64,000 nucleotides of DNA from Pirellula sp. (GTDB lineage Bacteria > Planctomycetota > Planctomycetia > Pirellulales > PNKZ01): contig PNKZ01000006.1 of the NCBI GenBank assembly GCA_013822735.1, positions 1 through 64,000 of the forward strand. The letters are read 5' to 3'. Positions 8,553 to 17,701 of the stretch are shown piece after piece (position 1 is the first letter of the stretch; each line of letters opens with the position of its first letter). A program made the position numbers and the translations under genes. The notes beneath the pieces are model-generated. The model was not told the DNA's origin. It worked only from the letters and a program-made list of their open reading frames with translations, and ran no database searches.

Positions 8553-11500
8553 ATGGCGATGACGGTTCGGCAATTCGTCGAGAGCCTCTCATCGAACAGC
8601 ATTCTGTCGACGGGCGAAGTCACATCGCTCCGCGCCGGACTTTCGCAGGAACAAGAGGCGGCCGATGCCGACGCATTCGTTCGCCAACTCGTGCAGCAAG
8701 GGAAGCTGACGAAGTTTCAGGCGATCAACTTGTATCAAGGCCGCGCGAAGGGATTGCTCTTCGGCGAATACATCGTGCTCGACAAGCTCGGCTCCGGCGG
8801 CATGGGGCAAGTGTTCAAGGCCCAACATCGGCGGATGAAGCGGATTGTCGCGCTCAAGGTGCTGCCACCGCACGCCGTCGGTTCGCAGAAAGCAGTGCAG
8901 CGGTTCTATCAAGAAGTGGAAGTCGCCGCGAAGCTGACGCATCCCAATATCGTCACCGCCTACGACGCCGGCGAATCGCGCGGGCTCCACTACCTAGTGA
9001 TGGAGCATGTCGAAGGACAGGACCTGTCGTCGTACTTAAGTAAGCATGGTCCGCTCGGCGTGGAGCAAGCGATCAATGTGATCTTGCAAGCCGCGCGCGG
9101 CCTTGCCTATGCGCATGGCTTGGGAATCATCCATCGCGACATCAAGCCGGCAAACCTGCTGATTGACGCCAAGGGAACGGTCAAGATTCTCGACATGGGC
9201 CTGGCGCGAATCGACAACCCGCTGGCCGACGCTTCCCTAGAACAAGACGAACTTACGGCCAGCGGCGAAGTGATGGGAACGGTCGACTATATGTCGCCCG
9301 AACAAGCGCAGGACACGCGCACCGCCGACCATCGCTCCGATATCTACGCACTCGGCTGCACGCTTTATCGATTGCTCACCGGCAAGGTGCCGTACGCCGC
9401 CGACACGACGATCAAAAAGATTCTGGCGCATCGCGATCAACCGATCCCGACGTTGCGCGCGGCGCGGCCCGACGTACCGGAGATGCTCGACCGCGTCTAC
9501 CAGAAGATGATGGCGAAGAACATCGCCGACCGCACGCCGACTACGGCGCAGATCGTGACGTCGCTGGAGAAAATGCTGAGTGGCGCGAACGAGGAAAAAT
9601 CGTCGATTGTCGTATCGGCGGAAGACTTGGTGCATGACGAGTCGAACCTCCACTCGCTGCAACTCAACGCAGGTACGTCCAATGTACTGCCCGGCATGAG
9701 CGGTCTCATGCCGGGTTCGGGAAGCGGATCGGGCTCAAATCCCGGGAGCGGCTCGCAAAGCGGATCCAAGTCATCGGGAATTTTGGCCGGCTTGCCGATG
9801 ACGAGCGCGGCAACGGGCGGTAGTTCTGGAAGTACGCCGCGCGCATTGCCGCCCAGTATGCTTCCGCAGGGTGCGATGCCGTCGGGCATGATGGGGAGCG
9901 CCGGTCCGGCAAGTTCCCTGGTTCCCAAAGGGGCCGTGTTTCCGTCGGTGCCGGTCGGCGGCGCCGCTCCGAAGATCGCGCGCGCCAAGCGCCTTAATCC
10001 CGGCGACACGGATCACGGCGGAAAGACGAGAGGGGACTCCCCGCCTCACGCGGATGCGCCCCCGACGATGTCGTCCGGCGGCGTGGACGCGTCGAAGCGG
10101 ATGCGAATGCTCGTTATCGGCGGCGCCCTCGTCGCGGTGGTCGGCCTCGGCGTCGTCGCGTTCCTGATGACACGTTCGCCCGATGAAGCCGACGAAAACG
10201 TTGCGGCTGCGATCGTTCCTAAAATTGGCGCGACGAGTACTCTGCCGAAGGCATCGAGCTCTACAAGACCCGCCGCGACGGCGCCCGTCGCGGCACCGAC
10301 GGCCGACACCGCCGCGAAGCTTCCGCCGCAGCCCGCCTCTTCGGCATCGGCCACGGCCGGCACGGCCCCGGCGCTCCCCGAGTTCCCGGGAACTTCGGCA
10401 CCGGGGGTGAACTTCTTCAATGCACCCGACGTAACAATGACCTCTCCTCCCGCGTCTACGCCGCCTACCGGCGGCGCTCCGCCGGTCAACCCGACGCCGG
10501 TTTCGACATCAGCACCCGTTCCTCCCGGCCCGGCGCTCACAGCCGAGATTGATCTTCTGCCGCTCATCAAACCGGAAGCCGCATCGCATCAAAGCCGTTG
10601 GAAGCACGAGGGGACCGACGTCGTTTGCGAAATGTACAGCGGCCCTTGCCCACGCGTGCTCGTGCCGTTCTCACCGCCCGAAGAATACGACGTAACATGC
10701 TCCATGCTGCCGGAGGCGGCCAACCTGCGTTGGAGCGTCGGCATCATGACTGCCGGGCGCAGTACGCTCGTCGGATTTAGCGAGCATCAAGCGGGACTGG
10801 AAGGGGTCGACGGCAAAGATTGGCACGACGGTACGAATGATTCCTATTTCGGCGGGCTGCTCTACCGCAAAGGGGAGCCGGTCGAAGTTGCCATCGCGGT
10901 GCGCAGGGGGCGCGTCGTTGCGATGGTCAACGGGCGAAGGACCGTCGACTATTCCGGCGACATGAATCGCATCGCCGCGCTTACTCCTGATTGGGCCGTT
11001 TCCCCGGGGCAAATGTTCGTCAGCGGCCAAACCGGCACGCGTTTTACGAAGCTCATGATCGGCCCGCCGACGATGAAGCTTCCTTCATTGCCGAGCCCCC
11101 TAAACGTCGCGGCTGCGTTTCAAAAGGAACGCGACGTCGTCGAGGGGGAATTTACGACGAGCCGAGGCGAGATTCTCGTAAACGGACTGCCCAACAAGAT
11201 GAGCCGATTAAGTTTTGATGTGCCGCGCGGCGCCGAATACGAAATCCGCTGCGTTCTCGAACGACGCACGGGCGACGATTTCGTCGCGTTGGGGTTGCCG
11301 CTTCCCAATCGTCGCACCGCCGTCGTCGTCGATTGGCGGCAGGAGAAAATGGCCGGCTTGCAAAACATTGACGGTCGACCCGTCGACGCCAATCCCACGG
11401 GCAGCTCGCCGGGAATGCAAATGCTGCCCGGCGGCTTCCATGTCTTAAATGCCGTCGTCGAGCGACATCCGAAAGGCTATCGCATTCGCTTCCGCGTCGA

Positions 11501-12989
11501 CGGACGTGAATTCGTCGATTACGCCGGCGACGACATGAATGAGCCCGCCGAAACGCAAGTTCCGGATATCCGCGCCGTCGTGCTCAGCAGTTATGCGTCC
11601 GGATGGCGTATTGCGCGCTTCGACATTTCTCCCGCCGGCGGTGGTCGCTTGCCCGTTCCTTCGACGCCCGATCAAAAGGCACAGATAGTCGCGCTGAGTA
11701 ACCGTTGGGCGCAAGCCGACGCGAAGGGTGCGCCGCTCGACGCGAAACTCCTCGTGGTCGACGCGCTGCGACGCGAAGCGGCCGCAGCGCTCGACCAACC
11801 GACGGTTCGCTATGTTTCGCTAGAGCAAGCGTTGCGTATCGCGGCGGCCGCCGGCGATTTGCCCGGGGCCTTCGAGGCGGCGGAAGATTTATGCTCGACG
11901 TTCGAAGTCGATCCGGAAGCCGTGCGGCAAAAGGTGATCGAAACGTTCCGGGTGCCCCGCCCGCAAGCCGCCGCGAAAGACAAGTTCATCGCCGATGCGC
12001 TGTTGTATGTCGACCGCGCCGCTAAGAGCGGTGATTTCTCGTTTGCCCTCAGCATGGCCGGAGCGTTGGAAAAGTTTCTCGGCACATCGGCGGCCGACAC
12101 GAAACGCGAGGTGCGTGCCCGCCTGACCGAATACGGCCTGGCGCGAACGCTGCAAACGCGCGCCGCCGAAACTGCTGCGCTAGCCGGCGCCGCGGGCTCT
12201 GATGTAAATGCGAAGGCCGTCGCCGCCACGGCCGACGGACTCTACCGCACGCTCGCGCTCGGCGATTGGAAGCAGGGCCTGAAGCGGCTCGCCGAAGGGG
12301 ATAATGCAAGTCTTAAGACGGTCGCAGCTTTAGAACTCGGTGATCTAAAAACGGGCGAGCAAATGCAGGCGGCGGCGGACCGATGGTGGGCCCTTTCGGA
12401 AGCGGAGAAGTCGCCCGAAACGAAATGGGCCCTCGCCGAACGATCTGCCTTATGGTACCGCCGCGCCACGCCGCTCCTGTCGGCGAAGGCCAAGGCGACG
12501 CTCGAACGCCGCAAGACGCAGATTGCGCAGCTTCGCAAAGCTTCCGGAGGAGCGTGCGGTCCGCGTCGTCCGCTTGATGCCGTAAAGATCGGCGACCATT
12601 GGTACAAGGTTTACGATTCGTCCGTCATGTGGTCGACGGCCGATCGAGCCTGCGAACAGCTCGGCGGCCAGCTGGTTTCAATCGACGGCCCGGCGGAGAA
12701 CGACGCCATGGCCCAACTGCTGCTGAAGTCGGCCGCCGGTCAGGAACAAGCCTCGTGCTGGCTGGGGCTCAACGATCTGGCGGTAGAAGGGCAGTTTCGC
12801 TTGCTCGACGGCACGCCGCTTCAGCCTCCACTTTACAGCAATTGGCAGCCGAGCCAGCCCGACAACGGCAACGGCACGGAGGACGCCGGCGTGCTTCACG
12901 CGACGTTCGCGAACGGCATGGTGACCGGGCAATGGATGGATAGCAATCCGGCGTTTTCGCACTCGTTTATCTGTGAGTGGGATCGCTGA
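8553..12989 (+). CDS. Receptor-like Ser/Thr kinase with C-type lectin end
   Basis: A 1478-residue transmembrane protein. Residues 1-72 are the planctomycete N-terminal module (KLTKFQAINLYQGR). The kinase domain (about 73-345) has the P-loop GSGGMG (80-85), Lys102, Glu121, HRDIKPANLL (194-203), a DMG in place of DFG (214-216) and SPE (248-250). A low-complexity Ser/Gly/Pro linker leads to one membrane helix at about 519-541. Outside are an Ala/Pro linker, two tandem concanavalin/DUF1080-like sandwiches (about 677-840 and 855-1030, each with a DGR/NGR...VDY(S/A)GD motif), a helical region, and a C-type lectin domain (1347-1478) with WLGLND, a QPD sugar-type motif and the final Cys. It likely senses an extracellular glycan and signals inward. 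The gene lies between tgt and yajC on the same strand. Confidence 0.9.
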   Translation: MAMTVRQFVESLSSNSILSTGEVTSLRAGLSQEQEAADADAFVRQLVQQGKLTKFQAINLYQGRAKGLLFGEYIVLDKLGSGGMGQVFKAQHRRMKRIVALKVLPPHAVGSQKAVQRFYQEVEVAAKLTHPNIVTAYDAGESRGLHYLVMEHVEGQDLSSYLSKHGPLGVEQAINVILQAARGLAYAHGLGIIHRDIKPANLLIDAKGTVKILDMGLARIDNPLADASLEQDELTASGEVMGTVDYMSPEQAQDTRTADHRSDIYALGCTLYRLLTGKVPYAADTTIKKILAHRDQPIPTLRAARPDVPEMLDRVYQKMMAKNIADRTPTTAQIVTSLEKMLSGANEEKSSIVVSAEDLVHDESNLHSLQLNAGTSNVLPGMSGLMPGSGSGSGSNPGSGSQSGSKSSGILAGLPMTSAATGGSSGSTPRALPPSMLPQGAMPSGMMGSAGPASSLVPKGAVFPSVPVGGAAPKIARAKRLNPGDTDHGGKTRGDSPPHADAPPTMSSGGVDASKRMRMLVIGGALVAVVGLGVVAFLMTRSPDEADENVAAAIVPKIGATSTLPKASSSTRPAATAPVAAPTADTAAKLPPQPASSASATAGTAPALPEFPGTSAPGVNFFNAPDVTMTSPPASTPPTGGAPPVNPTPVSTSAPVPPGPALTAEIDLLPLIKPEAASHQSRWKHEGTDVVCEMYSGPCPRVLVPFSPPEEYDVTCSMLPEAANLRWSVGIMTAGRSTLVGFSEHQAGLEGVDGKDWHDGTNDSYFGGLLYRKGEPVEVAIAVRRGRVVAMVNGRRTVDYSGDMNRIAALTPDWAVSPGQMFVSGQTGTRFTKLMIGPPTMKLPSLPSPLNVAAAFQKERDVVEGEFTTSRGEILVNGLPNKMSRLSFDVPRGAEYEIRCVLERRTGDDFVALGLPLPNRRTAVVVDWRQEKMAGLQNIDGRPVDANPTGSSPGMQMLPGGFHVLNAVVERHPKGYRIRFRVDGREFVDYAGDDMNEPAETQVPDIRAVVLSSYASGWRIARFDISPAGGGRLPVPSTPDQKAQIVALSNRWAQADAKGAPLDAKLLVVDALRREAAAALDQPTVRYVSLEQALRIAAAAGDLPGAFEAAEDLCSTFEVDPEAVRQKVIETFRVPRPQAAAKDKFIADALLYVDRAAKSGDFSFALSMAGALEKFLGTSAADTKREVRARLTEYGLARTLQTRAAETAALAGAAGSDVNAKAVAATADGLYRTLALGDWKQGLKRLAEGDNASLKTVAALELGDLKTGEQMQAAADRWWALSEAEKSPETKWALAERSALWYRRATPLLSAKAKATLERRKTQIAQLRKASGGACGPRRPLDAVKIGDHWYKVYDSSVMWSTADRACEQLGGQLVSIDGPAENDAMAQLLLKSAAGQEQASCWLGLNDLAVEGQFRLLDGTPLQPPLYSNWQPSQPDNGNGTEDAGVLHATFANGMVTGQWMDSNPAFSHSFICEWDR

Positions 12990-13238
12990 CGTCCCGTAAG
13001 CCGACGAGCCCCCGCCGCCGAGGGTCCGAGTTCCCCTTGCTCGTTGCGGCGCATCACTTTATGATACCCGGCTACGTTTTTTCCGGGCCTCGCCCGGGAG
13101 CGCGGTGGGCCGGTCAAGCGGTCCTGCGCAACGACTCCGTCGCTTCTCGTCCGCCTTGCGGTCGGTAGAGCGCTCGGTAGTGCCCCGGATGATTTCGCCG
13201 TTTGGCCGTTTTTATTTATCGTGATTGAGGTTACGTCG

Positions 13239-13616
13239 ATGCCGTTTGCCGAAGTTGCAGGGTTCAGTTGGCCGCTCTTGGCCCAAGAAGCCGGCGCGGC
13301 GGCCAACGATCCGCTTAAGGTGGTCTTTGGTTACCTACCTTTGGTGATGATCGGCTTGGTGTTTTTCTTCGTGATCTTGCGTCCGCAACAGCGCGAACGA
13401 CAACGCCAGGACGAAATGCTCAAGCAAATCAAGAAGAACGATCGCGTCGTTACGACCGGCGGCATCTTCGGCGTCGTCACGAGCGTGGTAACCGAATCCG
13501 GCGAAGTGACGATTCGCGTCGACGAGAAGAACGATACCAAGATTCGCATGCAACTGTCCGCCATTGCCCGCGTGCTCGGCGACGAAACGCCGGCAACCAA
13601 AACAGAAGCCACCTAG
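13239..13616 (+). CDS. yajC: Preprotein translocase subunit YajC
   Basis: A 125-residue single-pass membrane protein, accessory to SecDF in the Sec translocase. After a short Ala-rich N-terminus comes the membrane helix (about 31-49, LPLVMIGLVFFFVILRPQ), the family-defining RPQQRERQ, then the cytoplasmic SH3-like part with NDRVVTTGGIFGVV and ITIRVDE-type strands. I choose the ATG at 13239, which has GAGG 8 nt upstream; an in-frame GTG at 13221 would add six residues. It is followed by secDF after 136 nt, as in many bacteria. Confidence 0.95.
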   Translation: MPFAEVAGFSWPLLAQEAGAAANDPLKVVFGYLPLVMIGLVFFFVILRPQQRERQRQDEMLKQIKKNDRVVTTGGIFGVVTSVVTESGEVTIRVDEKNDTKIRMQLSAIARVLGDETPATKTEAT

Positions 13617-13752
13617 TAACGAACCGTCCGTGGCAGAGGGGCTTGCTCTTGGTGAGCGAACACCCGTTGCCCCGGACGCCCCTAACCGCACCCCGACGCT
13701 CGCCCCCGCGGCACATGACGGCCGCCGAGCTTGATAGAGGAGATTTTCCCCG

Positions 13753-16700
13753 ATGTTCGCTACGTCCGCCGCCAAGCGCAAGACGCCCTGTACGGCTTTG
13801 TTGAATCTCACGACGCTCGTCCTCGGCCTTTCCAGCACCTGGTGCGCCATCGGTCCGCAGCCGGCATCGGCTCAAGCGCCGACCGCAACCGCGACGGCGA
13901 CGGCGACGAAGCCGGCGGCAACCCCGAGCGCCACGGCCGCCGCGAAGCCGACCGCATCGGCGACCGCCGCATCGACTACGACACCGGCTGCCGCCGCGAC
14001 GGCTGCTCCGACGGCAACCGCCCCTGCCGCAAGTGCGAGCGCGACAAAGCCCGCCACGACGGCAGAAACTCCGGTAACCGCCGTCCCCGCTCCTTCTTCG
14101 ACGACGGATCTAAAGGCGCTGCTCGAGGCCGTGAAGCGTGAGACCTCTCCGTCATCGCCCGTTGCTCCGACGCCGCAGCCGAGTTCCACATCGATTTCCG
14201 CCACGACCGGCGCCGCCGTGACTCCTCCTCCGGCAGGCCTCGCCGGATACGCCAAGGTTCTCTTGATCGCGGGCGTATTCATTCTCCCGCTGGTTTTCGG
14301 CAACTATCTGAGCAAGTCGCTCCGGATGCCGGATCAAGGGCTCCGCTTCTATTTCGTGTTGTTCGCGGTCTTCGCCGGCGTGGCGGTAACGCTCGTCGGC
14401 TGGCCGCCGAAGCTCGGCATCGACCTCCGTGGCGGCGTGATTCTCGTGTACGAAGTGAAGCCGCCGGAAAAGGGCGAGGTTCGCGAAGTCAACACGATGG
14501 ACAAGCTGGTCGGCACGATCAAGAAGCGCCTCGACCCCAGCAACATTTCAGAAATCATCGTTCGTCCTTTCGGCACCGACAAAGTCGAAGTGATCGTGCC
14601 GAGCCCGCGCCGTGCCGAAGGGGGCTCCGCCAATTCCGATCAAGACGAACTAGCTCGCATCAAGTACCTGATCTCCACGTCCGGTGCGCTCGAGTTTCGC
14701 ATCGCCGCCAACGCCCACAAGTATCAGCAGTACATTGATCGCGCTCGCGAGCAACAACGCCAGGAAGACGTCCAGAAGCGTTCTTGGAGCAACATCGTCA
14801 TCGGCCTCGTCGGCGACAAGCAAGGCCCTATCGCCCGCTGGGTGCCGATTAAGCCGGATGCGATCGGCCAGTTCGGCAACTCGATGTTCACGACCCGCGT
14901 GCTCGACCGCGGTTCGAAGGGGCAGGAAGTTCAGCTGCTCGTCGTCATCGACCAGTGGAACGTCACCGGCGCTTACCTCAACGGCGCTTCGTCGGCGATC
15001 GACGAAATGGCCCGCCCCGCCGTCGACTTCCGCTTCAACTTCACCGGCGGCGCGCTCTTTGAAAAGCTTACGCAGTTCAACCTGCCGCAAAACAATCAAT
15101 ACAACTATCTGACGATCATCCTTGACGGCGTCGTGCAATCGGCCCCGCGCATTCAATCGACGATCTCCGAACGCGGCCAAATCACCGGCGAGTTCACGCA
15201 GCAACAGGTCGACGACCTCGCCGAGATTCTCACGGCGGGCGGTCTACCGGCGTCGCTCGATCCCATTCCGCTCAGTGAGCAAGTCGTCAGCGCCACGCTT
15301 GGCGAAGACACGATTCGCGCGGGCATCACCTCGATGCTCGTCGCCACCACCGTCGTCGTCGTCTTTATGGTGTTCTACTACCGCTTCGCGGGCGTGGTCG
15401 CCAATATCGCGCTCATTATGAACGTGCTGCTCACCGTGGCCTTCATGATCATGTTTAACGCCGCCTTCACCCTGAGCGGTTTGGCGGGCTTGGCACTCAC
15501 CGTCGGGATGGCGGTCGACGCCAACGTGCTCATTTACGAGCGCATGCGAGAAGAACTCTCACGCGGCGCGACCCTCCGCATGGCGATTCGCAACGGCTTC
15601 GATCGGGCCTCGATCACGATTATCGACGCCAACATCACGACGCTCATCACGGCCGTCGTCCTCTACATGATCGGCACCGACCAGATCAAGGGCTTCGCCG
15701 TCACGCTCACCGTCGGTCTGCTTATGAACTTGTTTACGGCGATCACCGTATCTCGGCTCATCTTCGACGTCGCCGAACGGAATCGCTGGGTCAGCAACTT
15801 GAAGTTCCTGCAGATCATGAGCGGCACCAACTACGACTTCATCGGCAAGCGTCACTTCTGCTACGGGCTGTCGATCGTGTTGCTTACCGTCGGCTTGATC
15901 GCCGCCGTGATCCGGGGCCAAGACCTGCTGAACATCGATTTCACCGGCGGCGTCTCCGTGGTCACCGTGTTTGACAAAGCTCCGGAAGGGGGCATCGCCG
16001 AAGTGCGCAAGAAGGTCGAAAGCGCGTTGCCTGAAGCCACGGTACAACAAGTCAACTCGGATGAATTCGCCCAAGGTGCCGGCTACAAGATCGTCACGTC
16101 CGACAACGAACGCTCCCACGTCGAAGACGCCCTCAAGAAGCTCTTTCCGACCGAGCTCGCTCGCTACCGCATGACGGTCGACAAGATCGAAACGTTGACG
16201 GGCACGGCTCCCGCGGGCCCGGGCCTTTCGCCCCCCGCAAACAGCAGGTCGGCCGTCGAACCTCGCGAAACGTTGGAAGACGCCGGCACGGCATTGGCCG
16301 CGGCCGAGCCGTTCTCCGACGGCATCACGGAACAGCTCGACGAAGGCGATTGCCAAGTCACGCCGACCGCTACGGCAACAGCCACGAAGCCGGCCGCAAC
16401 CGCGACGGCCCCGGCCGCCACAGCAAGCGCGACGAAGCCGGCTGCCGCCGCGACGCCGAGCGCAAGCCCCAGCGCCACGGCTGCTCCGAAGCCGACCGCT
16501 TCGGCGACGGCAACACCTGCCGCGACGACTCCCGGCGTCAATATTCCGGCCACGACACCCGTCGTCCCGGCGGCTGTGAATCCGCTGCTGAATCTCACGA
16601 CTCCCGATCCGTTCGCCGGCGGCACCCTCGTGTCGCTCACGTTCTCCCCTCCGCTCAACCACGCGAAGCTCGAAGAACTCGCGAAGGAAGCCGTGAAGGA

Positions 16701-17475
16701 AGCGGCCGACACCGGCGGCTTCTTCTACGAGATCGACGCTCCGGGCTTCGATCGCGAAAGCTCCGCTGCTCGCAGCGATTGGCAACTCCGCATCGCCGCG
16801 TCGCAAGAACAAGCCCAGGGCGTGATCAATCGCTTGCAATCGGCATTGGAAACGGCGCCGTTCTTCCCGTCTACGGAAGTCGTCGGCGCCGCGGTTGCCG
16901 GAGGAGCGAAGCAACAAGCGGTCATCGCCATGGTCGTCAGCCTGTTGCTCGTGATGGCGTACGTTTGGTTCCGCTTCCAAAACGTCGCCTTCGGCGTCGC
17001 CGCCATCGCCGCGTTGCTTCACGACGTGTTGTTCACCGTGGGCTGCTTGGCCCTCAGCAAATGGTTGGCTCCCTACCTTGGGTTCGCCCTCGTGGAGCCT
17101 TTCAAGATCGACCTCACGATCATCGCCGCCATCCTCACGATCATCGGTTACTCGATCAACGATACGATCGTGATCTTCGACCGTATTCGCGAAGTGCGCG
17201 GCAAGAGTCCGACCATGAGCGGCGAGCTGATCAACACCTGCTTGAATCAAACGTTGAGCCGGACGATCCTCACCTCGTTGACCGTGTTCTTGGTCGTGCT
17301 CATTCTCTACATCTGGGGCGGACCGGGCATCCATGGATTTGCCTTCGCACTCGTCGTCGGCACGATCTCGGGAACTTACAGCACGATCTACGTGGCGTCG
17401 CCGCTCTTGCTGTGGCTCTACCGCAAGCCGAACGCCGCGGCCGCCGCCAAGCGAACAGTTCCGGCCGCCGGCTAA
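13753..17475 (+). CDS. secDF: Fused SecD-SecF export protein with Ala/Thr repeats
   Basis: A 1240-residue fusion of the two RND-type translocase motors that use the proton gradient to pull secreted proteins across the membrane. SecD part: LRGGV motif, GQITGEFTQQQ, then the helix bundle with TVGMAVDANVLIYER. SecF part: DFTGG motif, then GYSINDTIVIFDR and the last helices. Oddities: the protein begins with an apparent signal peptide ending SAQA (~41), then an Ala/Thr/Pro/Lys repeat (~42-106) and an extra helix (~157-180) before the normal SecD first helix. A second, similar repeat (~871-936) is inserted in the periplasmic P1 domain of SecF. The predicted topology places both repeats in the periplasm. 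A terminator follows the stop. Confidence 0.95.
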   Translation: MFATSAAKRKTPCTALLNLTTLVLGLSSTWCAIGPQPASAQAPTATATATATKPAATPSATAAAKPTASATAASTTTPAAAATAAPTATAPAASASATKPATTAETPVTAVPAPSSTTDLKALLEAVKRETSPSSPVAPTPQPSSTSISATTGAAVTPPPAGLAGYAKVLLIAGVFILPLVFGNYLSKSLRMPDQGLRFYFVLFAVFAGVAVTLVGWPPKLGIDLRGGVILVYEVKPPEKGEVREVNTMDKLVGTIKKRLDPSNISEIIVRPFGTDKVEVIVPSPRRAEGGSANSDQDELARIKYLISTSGALEFRIAANAHKYQQYIDRAREQQRQEDVQKRSWSNIVIGLVGDKQGPIARWVPIKPDAIGQFGNSMFTTRVLDRGSKGQEVQLLVVIDQWNVTGAYLNGASSAIDEMARPAVDFRFNFTGGALFEKLTQFNLPQNNQYNYLTIILDGVVQSAPRIQSTISERGQITGEFTQQQVDDLAEILTAGGLPASLDPIPLSEQVVSATLGEDTIRAGITSMLVATTVVVVFMVFYYRFAGVVANIALIMNVLLTVAFMIMFNAAFTLSGLAGLALTVGMAVDANVLIYERMREELSRGATLRMAIRNGFDRASITIIDANITTLITAVVLYMIGTDQIKGFAVTLTVGLLMNLFTAITVSRLIFDVAERNRWVSNLKFLQIMSGTNYDFIGKRHFCYGLSIVLLTVGLIAAVIRGQDLLNIDFTGGVSVVTVFDKAPEGGIAEVRKKVESALPEATVQQVNSDEFAQGAGYKIVTSDNERSHVEDALKKLFPTELARYRMTVDKIETLTGTAPAGPGLSPPANSRSAVEPRETLEDAGTALAAAEPFSDGITEQLDEGDCQVTPTATATATKPAATATAPAATASATKPAAAATPSASPSATAAPKPTASATATPAATTPGVNIPATTPVVPAAVNPLLNLTTPDPFAGGTLVSLTFSPPLNHAKLEELAKEAVKEAADTGGFFYEIDAPGFDRESSAARSDWQLRIAASQEQAQGVINRLQSALETAPFFPSTEVVGAAVAGGAKQQAVIAMVVSLLLVMAYVWFRFQNVAFGVAAIAALLHDVLFTVGCLALSKWLAPYLGFALVEPFKIDLTIIAAILTIIGYSINDTIVIFDRIREVRGKSPTMSGELINTCLNQTLSRTILTSLTVFLVVLILYIWGGPGIHGFAFALVVGTISGTYSTIYVASPLLLWLYRKPNAAAAAKRTVPAAG
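13878..14070 (+). repeat. Ala/Thr-coding low-complexity repeat, copy 1
   Basis: Degenerate repeats of gcgacg / acgaagccggc-type units encode ATATAT, TKPAAT and SATAAPKPTASAT-like blocks at the N-terminus of SecDF. The same wording recurs at 16366-16560. Confidence 0.8.
16366..16560 (+). repeat. Ala/Thr-coding low-complexity repeat, copy 2
   Basis: Second copy inside the SecF periplasmic domain. It shares phrases such as acgaagccggc(c/t)gc and gaagccgaccgc with the copy 2.5 kb upstream, so the two could recombine. Confidence 0.8.
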
Positions 17476-17492
17476 ACTCTCGGCAACGATGC

Positions 17493-17526
17493 AACGCGGC
17501 GGACTGAAGAGTCCGCCGCGTTTTTT
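17493..17526 (+). terminator. Rho-independent terminator after secDF
   Basis: A perfect 11-bp GC-rich stem (17495-17505 with 17510-17520), loop gaag, extended by A-T pairs and followed by six T. It closes the tgt-to-secDF block. Confidence 0.92.
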
Positions 17527-17701
17527 CTTGCGCCTGCAAACTCCCTGCAAGCGTCCCCGGCGTCGCGGAACCTCGGAGAAGTTTGCCCCGTCGTCACAAC
17601 CGGCCGTGGCAATCGTTCAAGAATCCGCTATCGATTGCCGACTGCCGCTATGCGCAGCGTAACGATGTGGCACACTTGACTAGAGGGCCTCGTGCGAGGC
17701 C

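Noticed and set aside
13082-13096. ccgggc-ctc-gcccgg hairpin upstream of yajC
   Set aside because: The T-run lies before, not after, the stem, so it is not a terminator for plus-strand transcription.
15559-17550. 663-residue antisense frame over secDF
   Set aside because: High-GC mirror of the real gene; Arg/Gly/Asp low complexity, no domain, and the sense strand encodes SecDF.
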